NCBI RefSeq assembly: GCF_000150275.1
Contig: NW_002060958.1
Coordinates: forward strand, 1,269,310-1,333,309
Direction: 5' to 3'
Source: Trichoplax adhaerens
Taxonomy: Eukaryota; Placozoa; Uniplacotomia; Trichoplacea; Trichoplacidae
Length of the DNA: 64,000 bases
Made by a program: the position numbers and the translations under genes. The notes below the pieces were generated by a model. The model made no database searches and was not told the origin of the DNA. It saw nothing but the letters and a program-made list of their open reading frames with translations. Positions 35,375 through 48,173 of this stretch are shown here, one piece after another (positions within the stretch are counted from its first letter, which is position 1; each line of letters starts with the position of its first letter).

Positions 35375-36044
35375 ATTTTAATCATTGTTATTATATACGA
35401 ATATTTCGTCCACCTTATTATTTCATGTCGATTTTATTCTCGTCATTCGATGTGCAACTTTGTGAAATTAAGAGATATGATACCTCGCATATTAACTCCA
35501 TTTTTAACTACTTATTTGTGATCTAAATTGAAATCTTAAAAATTTTGCCTTCAGTAGCTGAACTATTTAAAAATATAAGTTATAATATCCTCATATAGAG
35601 CAGAAAGTAAAAATTTTTTTATTTGTTATAACAGGATATATATAGCTTGGTACAAAACCTCTAGTATTTTGATCTCATATTTGATTAAAATTATTCGTAA
35701 GCTGAAAGTTTCTAAACTTACATTTGACATTATTATTTTGAGGAATCATCATCTTAATCGTTCTTTAAATACGAGTATAACTAAATTTCATGGTAAGGAT
35801 TGTATTTATAATCAGCTAATGACCGTTGCACTTTTAAATTTGATATTTTAAAAATGAACAACTTATCATTCGTTTTATTCCAAAAATGCTACGTCTTATA
35901 ATGATGATAATAATAATACTAAATTATATACTGCAATATGTATTAGCTATCATTGAGTTGTCATGGTAGGAAAACGACATTATTTATTCCCATCTCCTGA
36001 ATACATTCTACGCGATGTTCGAATTATTTCATATTTAATAAGTA

Positions 36045-36069
36045 TTTCTATTGCCTACGGCAATAGAAA
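36045..36069. repeat. Perfect hairpin, 11-bp stem and 3-base loop
   Basis: TTTCTATTGCC is followed by TAC and then GGCAATAGAAA, an exact inverted repeat. It lies 671 bases past the Mnx stop codon, so it could fall in a long 3' UTR. The function is unknown. Confidence 0.85.
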
Positions 36070-36199
36070 CGGATTGATCAACTGAATATTCTCCAACTCA
36101 TACGTAGTTGCTTTGCTGATTTTTCTTTAATTAGTAGATATTAGGTCGAGGATATAATTCATGATATTATATAAGATGATTCTATTATCTAAATCTAAT

Positions 36200-36360
36200 C
36201 TTACATATATATGTGCATATAAATATGAAGCTTACAGATTCAAGTAATATATATCTATAACTAGATGTATTGTATATGTATGTGTATATAAATGCACATA
36301 TATAAATATGTTATATATATATAAATATATGAAAATGTAGGCCCGTATGTATGCATGTAT
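36200..36360. repeat. Low-complexity TA/TG tract
   Basis: Runs of TATA, ATGT and CATA words dominate this stretch, typical of a degenerate microsatellite. No gene overlaps it. Confidence 0.7.
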
Positions 36361-39300
36361 ACTCTGTACGTATGTTGAACAAGATTAAATGTTAAAATTG
36401 GTTAACGGAATTTGGCATCTATCAATCTCTTTCTTAATTAGATTGTAATGATCTCAATTTAGTAAAGAAAGATATCAAAATTTGAGTACTTCAAAATAAT
36501 CGATCAAAGTGATTTATACTTAACTACATCCGGTTTTTCTAGCTAAAAAGATAATAATTGACATAACGTATATGATCGCCATTGAATTCATTTTCATACG
36601 ATATTAGAGTTTGAGATCAAAGTAGTTTGATTAGTGAAATCTACTCGCATTTACTACTGAATGGCACAAAAAGCTACTATAGGCTTTACAATTATCACAG
36701 AAAGCATCAGACTATCAATCAAAGTTATGGAATGAACATTCAATTTTTAAAATTATTCCTTTTTGAAGAGTATAAGAATTATGGATGGCAGTGATCTATA
36801 TAGCAAATTAACTATAAATAATATTTTGTTACTGGCAGATAATTTAGTTCCAAATTAGAATGAGATACTAGTAAAATTATGACCAATGATAATGAAAAAG
36901 TCAACTATTAACATGATTAATAAGATAAATTTCGAAACGAGAATAGCACAGAGTACGTTTCTTCTGTTAAAAACATTAGTTTTATCGTATTTATTAGAGC
37001 TAAATTTATCCATATTCTATAACATTAGTTTAGTTGGATATGGCATCAGCAATGAGAATTAAATTGGTGCCACTATTATGAACGTAAGAGTGATTTAATC
37101 AGCTGCCTTTTTTTTTGAAGAAGGATACCATTATAATCATTAAAGGATCTTAGCTTAGAAGAGCAACCATATGGTATTCTTTCTTTATATTCAAATGAGT
37201 TTGCAATCAAGGAAGTGCATGGTATAATAGAAAGGCAGTATTAATGCCTCATTATTGATTTTATTATAAAAAAGAAAGTGAAAAATATCTAAATTATAAC
37301 AACGCGTGCATTATAATCATTAGATATTTCGTCGCTCCTTTTCAAAGACATTATGCCTAAATTTAGGTAAAAGAGTCGTTTCAGCTTCAGTCCTGTATAG
37401 TATAGGCTTTCAGCTTGTTTTTTAAGAGTGTTCAAATTCTATTAAAGCAGCTTTTAGTAAAAATCAGAGGTAATTTACAACTGCATAACTTGATCACACT
37501 TTTACATCAACTGACAGGCAACCCATATTGTAATGTATAGGCCACTTGAAAATTACAAATATCTGACAATAAAATTTATTTTTCACATATTTATTCAGGA
37601 TAAAATAAAAAAGTTTGATAAATATAATGTTCTTGTAATACTTTTCCATCAATATCTGTCATTGCAGTTGTTCATGTCTGCTCTTATAATTTTAAATAAC
37701 AATATAGTTAAATATACAAATGAAATCAAAAGAATACTACTCTGTTTCTAATCGATTAATGGTAGCTTTAGTAGAAGTACTACCAATCTATATATACTAA
37801 CAATATCAACGCTCTAACCCTTGAGTTATTATTCAGAAATACATTGTCATCATGTTCATACATTACGAACAATGCTAAGTAATACATCGAAGGTGATCAC
37901 CTGTCTTCTGTTTGTTATTATTCTTAATTGAAATCACTAATCAGCTTTCCAATTTTACGACTGGAATAAAATTATATTTCAATTCTCCTCACTTAATTAT
38001 TGGCGCTCCAATCAAGGTCTGAGAATAAGGATCAGAGATCTTTGCAACGTGAAGATTCATAAAAAATTTGAGCATTGATTACATGAGTAAATAATTTTAG
38101 CATAACAGATGACGTTAATGGTAATTTAATTACAAATATTTAGTTTTGCTAATCATTTAATTTATAAAAAAAGATATTAGATACGGCCTGTTATAAGTTA
38201 ATTTTATCAGATTTAATTGAGTCTACCTTGGCTAACTACCATGAGACACTTTCCTTGCTATGACAATGTAATAGAACAATAACTGCTCCTAGAATTATTT
38301 TTGTTTTATTTTCCATAATCAGGGCATTAATCGTATCTGAAATTAGCGTAATTTGCAATAAAACTTTTAAATTTGATTAAAATTAATTCATAGTTACGAT
38401 CGTTAAGATTATTGAAAAGTTGTACATAATGGATATTCATGTATTCATAACTATAGTTTATACATTAAAGATGAAAGAAATATTAACCTACATTGGGTTA
38501 AGTTAAATTCTAAGTCTTTAGACTAAGCGTTAACCAGTACTATATTTCCCGTTTTAATTAAACTAACCTACCTACTGCCACCGAAATATCTGTATTTCTT
38601 TTAAAAGTAAATGCGTTAGGTAATAAAAATTTAAGTTAGATTATTATAATTGAAAAAGCCTAGCAGCTCTGCTTATAAAAGTTTAAAAAATTTAATTTCT
38701 TTGCTTCTATCTAAAGCAAACAAGTTTAAGTGGTAATAAATTAAAGTTGATCTTTAGATCATCTCTAAATTGACATTCCTGTAAATTTATATGCGTAGCT
38801 TAGGATAAATTGGAATCGAAAAGGAAACATTTATTTAACTTCGTAGCGTCGCTCAACATGATAGATGACAGCCTTAATCTAAGGCTTTACAGTAAGTTTA
38901 ATTAACTCCATCCGCAAAAATTGAGGTAAGATCGGAGAACAATGATGAAATTAATTTAAATAAATTAGTTGGAAGGTTTGCTGTTTAATCATTTACTGCA
39001 TAATTAACTTTTTCTTCTAAAACAAAATAAGATTTTTACTTTAATTTATAACTATTGTAATGTAAGAATTTAGTTTAACCATTCAGGATAGCTGTCGATA
39101 GCGGAGGTGCAGTTATATATCTCATTTTTATGTGCTTAGAAAAAGGCAATATAAAACCAAGCATATGCTTCGATATATTTAAAGTTTATCTTAAACATAA
39201 GAATAAATTTCATCAAGGTTGAAAAAGGAGTTAGCACCAGTAACTAATAATTGATAACCGTAAGAGGTTTTTGGATGTAAGGATTTTCCTTATTATAGTA

Positions 39301-42300
39301 ATCGTTTTCGCATTATAATGTTTAAGAGCAAGAAATAAAACTCATTTCTAGCTTCTATACAAAATCGTTGTACTATCACGGCAATTATATATTGTGATTG
39401 TGCTGATAGTTTGCGATTATTCCCCAGGGCGGATAATTTGAACACGATAGTGAAAGAATGGGTTTAGTTAAATAAGAAATGGTTGAAATTTTTCCTTGAA
39501 AGATTTCTATAATTAATTTACTCAATCTAACAATGAAGTGGAGAACAAATCGACGATAGCTATGCCTATTTAACCATGGATTTCAATCATAATAACTATC
39601 CGCTCCTGCTCTCATTATTGCCTCATTTTTCTCTGAGCTGTCGTACTCCATCATTCTTGGAATTGTATCATTCTGACGTCATTGCAATAAACAATATTCA
39701 AATAAACCATCTGGGTTAATTGTTCGATATAAACTAATCAGTTAAATGATATCAATTGTAGTTACTTGAAGGGAGTTATTGACATTTATTTAAATCATCG
39801 ATGGTCTAATCCTTGTTCGACAACATGGAAGTACATCATTAAACATTGTCATTGATAAAACGCATCTTCTTTAATTACGAAATCAGCAATTGTAATGATT
39901 TAATTTACATTGATTTCTATTTTAGTTAGCCTATTTACTCTTAATTTTATCATCTTTGTGATCGTTTACGCTAATACTGCCAGTGCAATGACTAAATTAC
40001 TATTATGATATAGTATCCTGTTTTATAATAAGGTTAAAAATTTTATTTTTATTGATAGCACTCTTCATATTATATAAGTCTGTATTTTCGACAATATATT
40101 AGCAGGAGATTCTAAAAAAATCATTTTGATTACTATGATTCCAGATTAGCATTATTTGCTATTAAAATTAATCCATCATGGAATGAAAGAATGCAATTTG
40201 GAAACTATATTCATAATATTATTTTATCATGATTACATCACAGATATATTGTGTAATTTGGTTCAAGAGACTATTATCTGTCCATAACTAAATAAAAATG
40301 GATGTTTTCCGTTATCCTCTATTAGGTTGACGATAGTTGTATTCGATTTATATACGGTATTTGATTAATTTATTTTACGGTCGGCAGATCACATCTAATG
40401 AATTACACTATTAGACAATTACCAGAGTGTACATTATAACATCCTATTAATCGATTAATTAATTGTTATCAACACAAATTTATCTATTATTATGGAAATT
40501 AATAGTATTATTATCTTTTTATTATGATTACATAATTCAATAATGCCATAGCCGGAAGGTTAATGTGCAAGTGATTTGAATTGAATGACGTTAATGATGA
40601 AGTTGGGATTAAATTTTGCATCTAAAGTTTTAAATAGCAACGTACATCAATCGGATATGACGAAAATACTGATAAATTTTACTTTTATGATATTAATTCA
40701 GGAAATTGCCATCTCCTACTGTAAACTGTCTGTTTATTATAAATTATTTGTGTACAGTAATGGGTTGATTACCATTAATTTTTTGGTCTTAAATTTACAC
40801 ATATGGTGATGATAAGCAAATTGGTAGTCTCATCTGATGAATTAAATAGCAGATTGAATTGATTGGCTATAAATATACATGCATGCATAACTAGTGGAAA
40901 ATCACCGGTGATACTTTGCACTTTTAATAAATTCAGGAGCCTTCCTGTTTGCGAGATGCTACTTTAGATGTAATCACGTACAAGGATATTCTTTGAAATA
41001 AATGTATCAGGATTTCTATTTCTGTATTGGTAGTCATAGGGACAAATATTTAGTCTTTTGGGTATCAAATGTTATCAATCCAGACATAAAGTTGTCTAGA
41101 ATAGAATAACAGCTATTATTTAAAAGAGTTAGTTAAACGGATGTTATTACCAATAATCTTAATAAAGTTTAACGAAGCTATTTTTATTATTCTTTATTGT
41201 CACTTTGTAAAAGTTATTTTTTCATAATTACTAATGTAAGAAATATTACCTTACCTTTTGAACTATTAAAGTATCACCGAAATTATTTAATATTTATACA
41301 GCAGAATCTTTTCAAAAAATAGCATATTAATGGTGATGAAAACTAAGTAAACTTTTTACTATCTGATTTAATCCAAATACAATTTCTTATAAAAATTATT
41401 AGAGCTATTCTAATCGATTTCAGAGGTTTACTTATTTATTTCAGTATTTTGATCTTAGACCCACTGTTTACAAGTTGTACTTTTTCAGCACGTAGAGAAG
41501 GACAACAGCAGTAGTACAAGTGAACACATCCCAGTGTCCTTGGTCGTGTTTTAATACGAATACTATAATAAAATAACCTAAATACGATTACGTCTGTTAT
41601 TGCAATCACTACATTAACGATAGAAACAAATAAAGACGGAATTTATAGAAATATTAATAGGGAAATATGAAAAAATAAGCACTGTTTCAATCTCATAAAA
41701 TGTAAGCCATGTAGTATCATAATTAACCAATATTCCCTTAATAGGGTACGAGTATGTTATGATTATTAAAATTAATAGGAACACATACGGTACGAAAATC
41801 ATATCAGATATGTATGTTTTGTCGAATTCAAATTGCTGATACAAAGTGGAATAGTATAGCGAAGGTCATTATAAATTTATATGCGATGCTTTTGCTTAAA
41901 AATTTCTACATCAAAAGCTGTGTTTCTCTAAAAATTAATGTTTTTATGGCTCAATGACATCAGAATTGAATAATAGAATCACAGAACAAAGGCTTAATGT
42001 TAGTGACACTAGTATTTACAAATTAGATTTATATAAACAGTTATTAGTAAGAGAATTGATTCATTTATACAATTCTAGAATGGGTTACTTAACGTAAATT
42101 GTTGGTAAATTATGATAAGAAAAGGTAATACGTTTAGTAGTATAAGAATTCATTTAATAATGAATAAATTTCTACCAAAATTCATATTTTGTTATAATAG
42201 GAAGTAAATTAAGTAAAAATATATTTTGTGCAACTATAAATTGTATTTGTTACAAATAATCTGTCTTAAATTGAACTGCTAGTAACTAAAGAAAGTGAGA

Positions 42301-43573
42301 AACGTTAAGAAAAGCAAGTTGTGGATAAATAGCTAAGATTTATGGAAATATTTTAGTATTTTCCTTATGAATATCACGGCATTATCTATTTTATTTCATT
42401 TAAATTGTTTTCTTGCATACGTTAATGAGATATTGTCAACTATTTATAACCTAAATAGAGAAAAAATATTCGTGAGGAGAAGCATATTTCTAATATATTT
42501 GCTGCTGTAGCAGAATACGGGCATAGACTATTTACTTCTTCATTTATGAGCTTAAAATAGTAGTCTATAGCCGAAGAGTAGAATACTCAACCGTCTATTG
42601 ATCAATCAATTTCATCCTATAATGCTGGTAGCACAGGTATTTAACATCATATCGAATATTAAAATGGTTACGATGCTTGATGAAAATTTTGATAGTTATT
42701 GATGGGCGTTACATTGCATTCAAATTAACGGATCTGTTATTCAAAACTTGATTTCAGCTCTCATTTCACCTAAGCTATACCTTTAAATCATCCCACAGGT
42801 TGTGGCAATGAGCTCATTTGTAAGAGAGAAGGATAAGACATTTATTTCTACTATTTTCAGTTTAATTAAGATGTAATGTACCCATATAGCTTGCTTTAAA
42901 CTCCTGAAACTGTAATTTAGCACCTTTATTACTTAAAAATTAATTGGCATATTTCAAATTAAGAAATACGTACTGTATTCATGATGTACTCGACCTACCA
43001 GACAATAACCATTATACTTTCATTTAAAGCTTTAAATTAGGGCTATCAATCTGCGCTAATATTTGTTAAGCTTGATTAAATTCAGTGTACCATATCCAAT
43101 TATAAAATTAGTTCGTTATCGAAATTAAGATTTTATAATTACGCCATAGGTCATAGTTTTTCTGGACAATAGTTGTTTTGGTGATTGTAATAGCTGATTG
43201 AAATCGAGTTTTATTACTTGATAACATAAACTGGAGCAGCTGTAACACTTATATGGTAGCTATAGCTCCGGAAAATTATTTTGTTAAGCATATATTTTGT
43301 ATCATAGAAGTATAACCCTCGAGTTATAAATTATTTTTCTATAAAACAATTATAAACCTTTTGTAATTATCTTTGCAAAACTAATTTGGTATCATTTAGT
43401 GGAAGCAGGGATTGTAGACATACAATTCAGTTAAAAATTAAGTACAATTTCCGTAACATAAGCATGAAAAGTCGTCTTTAAGTCACGATCTTTACTTCTA
43501 TGAAAATAATACTATATTTACTAGTACGGGCTTATATGCTAGATTGGTTTAACCTGTTATTTTCCTTACTATG

Positions 43574-44124
43574 TGTAATGTAACTTAGTATTGTGATTGT
43601 AGACTGTTAGCCATGTGTAGTATAATTTACAGTAGATAATTATCCTAAGAGATATTTGGTAGCTGTAACTATAGACTGTAGTGGTAGAGACTCTATGCTA
43701 GAGTACAGATGACTATATACAGTAAGCTGTTGAGTCACTAATATGGCTATAGGTAAAAATAGAACTGTAAATCATATATTAGGATATGGTTAATTCATTG
43801 TACTTTGGCTGGTGTGAATAATGTCTACGTAAGTACTGTAGTCGTATCCATATTGGATTAATGATGGTCCGCAGTAGAATAGTCTTACTAAGAATAATTT
43901 AACTATGTGTAAAATAAGGTAAAGGTTGCCATGCGAATTGTAGCTGCGAATGCTACGGAAAGTATAAAAGCATGCAACTTTAGATTATTCTGTTAGTTCG
44001 TTGTAGAAATCTTTAGTAGTAGTATTCGGCTAAAGTAGAGCTGTGTGTAGTTAATCTTTGTATAAGATTCAATAAAGCCCTTATTTTTCTAAAATTTAGA
44101 ATTTCGTGATCGGTATATATCACA
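43574..44124 (+). mobile_element. Solo-LTR-like element, copy 2
   Basis: Same orientation and layout as the copy at 17512-18060, with scattered substitutions and small indels. TATAAAAG lies at 43963 and AATAAA at 44071. It ends CGGTATATATCACA. Strong identity begins at 43586. The flanks differ from those of copy 1, so this is a separate insertion, not part of a larger duplication. No internal retroelement genes adjoin it. It abuts arm B of the diverged repeat. Confidence 0.65.
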
Positions 44125-44149
44125 GTTCTATTCTTAAACTATTGTTACA

Positions 44150-45030
44150 AAGCGGCTTTTCAACAAGATAACTTAATGCACGATCAATCAGTCGATTCCC
44201 TGAACCACGTATCAGGGAAAAATATCTACTCTTTCCGGAATACTTTTCCTATACTAGTAGACTATAAAAAGACTTAGACGCCTCGTATCTTACGTTAAAC
44301 ACTAATCATAAGAATTAACTTTATCATACGATTTAGCGCATTTATATACTCTTTTACAATAGCAAAGATATCCTAGTTGGTAATATTAACGTTGAAACCT
44401 GATAATGAATCAAAAGCTAATTTTTTCCTACTACTACCTAATGAAGACAACCATATTTGCGAACATAGCCATTGAATGACTAATACAAAACTGTCAAATT
44501 AATATATGTCCTTGTCACAAACTCCCGTCTGACAAGATAACGTTGTGATCGAATCTACGATCTCGCAATAATTCGTACGCCTTCGATTTCCGTTATACTT
44601 CTAACTTTAGGAACTAAGAACTAACTTTTATTAATTTGTCCAATCGTTTAAATAGATTTTATCTACAAGCTTTTACACACCTCTTAGAAACTACTAATCC
44701 AATTATAGATATAAATGACCTTTAGCACATCACAATTTAAATCGTACCGTCTACAATCTATATCTGGTTACGTAATCTCCTCGGCTTACAATATCATTGT
44801 AGCCGCAAAGCATGTACTATTTTGGTACGGTGAGTTAGCACCGTGGCAGTCCTATCACGGAACATTTCTACAATAATCTACAATCTTCCATAAGTAAATT
44901 ACAATCACAGTGATTTCAATAGTAAGAAGATTATTCTCGATTCCTTAATTAAACTACTAATTTCAGCAGGCTGTATATATCACCATAAAAGCTAGTGCTA
45001 TATTTAAATATCACATATCTTAATTAGAAA
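44150..45030 (+). repeat. Diverged dispersed repeat, arm B
   Basis: This stretch aligns in inverted orientation with 15641-16190. It carries about 330 bp (44516-44850) absent from arm A. No coding potential is visible. The element class is unknown. Confidence 0.75.
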
Positions 45031-47920
45031 CTCTTCATATAAGGGTAAATCAACAAAATTATCCTAACATACTGCAGATGTTTCTACTATAATCTCGATA
45101 TCACAGTGTATAACACTGTAACAACTACTCTTCTTAGAATTTTCATTCTCAATGTAAAAGATATATGAGAAGTGGATTCTCTGATAATCTCTGCAAGTAG
45201 TTGATTAGTTAGTGAATTTTTCTTTACAAGACGATCAGTATAAGTTTCCGAAGCCACTACTCGTTATACACACATTCGCATGTATTGAAATAGATTTCTA
45301 AGCAACTAAATACTAACACTAATAGTCATCGATATGTTAACCACGACAGATATTGCTGGTATTGCAAAGTAAACTGGCATGGTGTATATCGTTAGTAACA
45401 TCAAAATGTAAAACTATTACAAAAAACTAAATACTGTGAGACTACAGTCAGGTTTGTCCTCCCTGATATCTATATACAGTACGACTCTAATACTGACAAT
45501 CTCCATGATCAAGAGGAACAGCAGCTGCACTAGTTTTTCTTAGACAAAACTGACCTAAACTTTATAAAAATAGGTCAATTTATAATAGATCTGCATAAAT
45601 AATAGTTATCAGTACATAGATAATATTATGGAACTATGACATTATCTACGAAAGAACGTACAACGCCATAGGCAGCCGCATTCAATAAATGTCAAAGTAT
45701 GTTACTTGGCAAAAGTAAGACAAGGATTAGTTAGTGAAAGTCACTTCGTGAGAAGCAGAAACTAATTTTTCAATATAAATATTGCATAAACGTTGAGTAT
45801 TTTGCTGAACCTAGATAATCCGATTGTTTTCTATTTCGGTTTAAAATTAGAATATTTCAACCAATATTTATTTCAATTTAAACATGGCAAAAATGCCTAA
45901 TAATTTAGGAGAGCCAAAATTGTCCACTTATTGATCTTGGTCAAGAAGTTATTCTGTTCAGAAAATTTAAACAACTATCAAAAGTTCGAATTTTTATGAT
46001 ATAGATGAATGCCACAGTTTAATTTTTGCATTAAATGTCGGTAATTGAAAAATATGTAAGATACTTAGCACGCTATGATTTTTAGATTTTTATACCTTTT
46101 GACATGCTACCGTTAGCAACGGAAACAGCAAAAGTAGGCTATATTTGACTGCTAAGTGTCATTCATATACGTAGAAAGTCAATACATATATGTATTTATC
46201 AGCTAACTTGAACGAAATAATCTTCTTGCCAATGATCTAATGAATAGCTTACCGCTTAAATATTTTATTGCAAAAATGATCACGTAAGATATTTTCGGTA
46301 TTGAGAGGGGAAATAAAATCTATGAATGTTTTAATGGAATGACTTCATAATAAACAGTCGCGGTACCAGGTAAATGTTGCTGTTGCTCCAAAATGGTAGT
46401 AAAATCGTTAGATACACTGTTACTACCTTGCTTCTCCAGAAAATTCGATGCTTCTTGTAGTCTTCATTCTGTTATATTTGACATATATATCTAAGATATG
46501 TCATTTTATATTCTAGGTAATTTTTAATGATTATTGGTTGGTTTTAGTTACTCAAATATATCGTTTTCGGGCGCTAAGCATTTTAGCCAAAGTTAATTAG
46601 GAATGACACTGTACCTGTGATATTGAACTGCTAAAATCATAAAATATTGGTTGGCAATTAGACTCTGCATTTTATAGGGATAAATAGATAAGTTAAAATT
46701 TTAGTCATTATAACTTTAAATTACATAATTAATTACAACATTTCTTCTGACATTAAAACTGAACTATTTATAGTGTATTAGTGAATTATATTTTGAAATT
46801 TAGCAAATAAAAATAAGGATTTTATAATTCTATCAGATCTAATTTTAGTCTTATAGGATTATGAAAATAAATGATTAGAATAATTTTCTTAGTAAGTCAC
46901 GATTTAGTAAAGAACTTTCCATACTTACAGCTTTGAATAAATTACTTGGGATTGTATTTCCGCTAATAAATGTGCGTGCAAGTTTATCTAGTTCACGGCT
47001 TTACAAAATAAGGGATTAGTATTGCTTTCTGGACTGCTTAAGACTAGATGTAAGTTATCTATAACCATCATTCTAGAATAAATTTTATTAAGATATTACG
47101 TTAGTTTATGCACTTGTGTAAACTAGCTTACTGTATTATACATTTAAACTTAACTACAGCTTTAGACAGGAGACTGTGTCTTCCAAAAGCATTTTAAAAG
47201 GATAGCCATACTATGTACATTTTAATATACCGTCCTAAACTACCTATCATCTGAAACACTAACTAGAATAATCTACTTGTGCCTAACAGTTGCAGTACAA
47301 TAATTTGATCAATCATTTTTGTAGTTACTATTATCAGAAATATTGAACTTCACCCATAAATATTAACGACATCATCAGTACGCTACCTCATCAACATTAA
47401 TACTGTAGATTTTTGTATTCTGCTGTTAGTTATATTTTTATATAATGTATTATTGTACCCTTAAATTGTGTATAATCATATACCACTTCATTAAACGAGT
47501 CATAAGCTAATTCGTCGACAAGTTGTTTAACTAAATAAATGATTCTTAGAAATTAGTAGAAATTTCTGCTAATTAGAGTATAAGTTTCTCTTATTATGTA
47601 ATTATTTACTTTTTAGACCGATACAATTAGGGGTAGGATTGGCTATATACAAGTATATACTTATTATTGTTTAATGGAAAATCAAACAGAAATTATACTC
47701 TGCGATTTTATTTACATTGCTACTATTTCAAATAAAATACACGCATTGATTGCAATTTTTAGAGACAGACTATTTTGTTCGAGAATTTCATTGATTTTCT
47801 GGAGTGTAGTACCTATCTTAAGGTAAGTAGGGTACGGTGCTGTTTGTTTGCATAAGAGTAGAATAGTTTAAGATCAGTGTTTATTCAATGTCTTGCTGGG
47901 ATGGTTAATGTAATCCTGCA
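45031..47920. other. Spacer upstream of the divergent homeobox gene
   Basis: AT-rich sequence with no recognised exon, RNA gene or repeat. It ends at a TATA-box candidate. Confidence 0.45.
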
Positions 47921-47921
47921 G

Positions 47922-47929
47922 TATAAAAG
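47922..47929 (+). promoter_or_regulatory. TATA box candidate of the divergent homeobox gene
   Basis: TATAAAAG in the context GCAGTATAAAAGCCTGC, 245 bases before the start codon. An initiator-like TTCAATCAGATT lies about 30 bases downstream, around 47960. A splice-acceptor-like TTCTAG directly precedes the ATG at 48174, so the 5' UTR may be spliced. Confidence 0.5.
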
Positions 47930-48173
47930 CCTGCGTAATACAGATAAATTTTAGTGTATTCAATCAGATTTGGAAGAGTTATATTTTAATTGTCTTACAT
48001 TTAGATGGTAAGATTACTATTACTTTAACAGAGTCTGTACCTTTTAATTTCTTTCAGCTATTCTACCTACGGTAATAGGCTAATTATTATTATGCGATAG
48101 TTACTACATTATATAGTATTTATCCCTCACAATTCGTTCTTATGTTATTTTCTGATCTCTGATCCAATTCTAG

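Larger units (their letters stand above)
35375..43573. other. Gene-poor region downstream of Mnx
   Basis: It holds a perfect 11-bp-stem hairpin (36045-36069), a TA/ATG-rich low-complexity tract (about 36200-36360) and an imperfect hairpin near 42510-42580. No conserved exon was recognised. The open frames at 35669, 37533, 40585 (plus) and 41844 (minus) are AT-rich frames without family resemblance. Confidence 0.5.
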
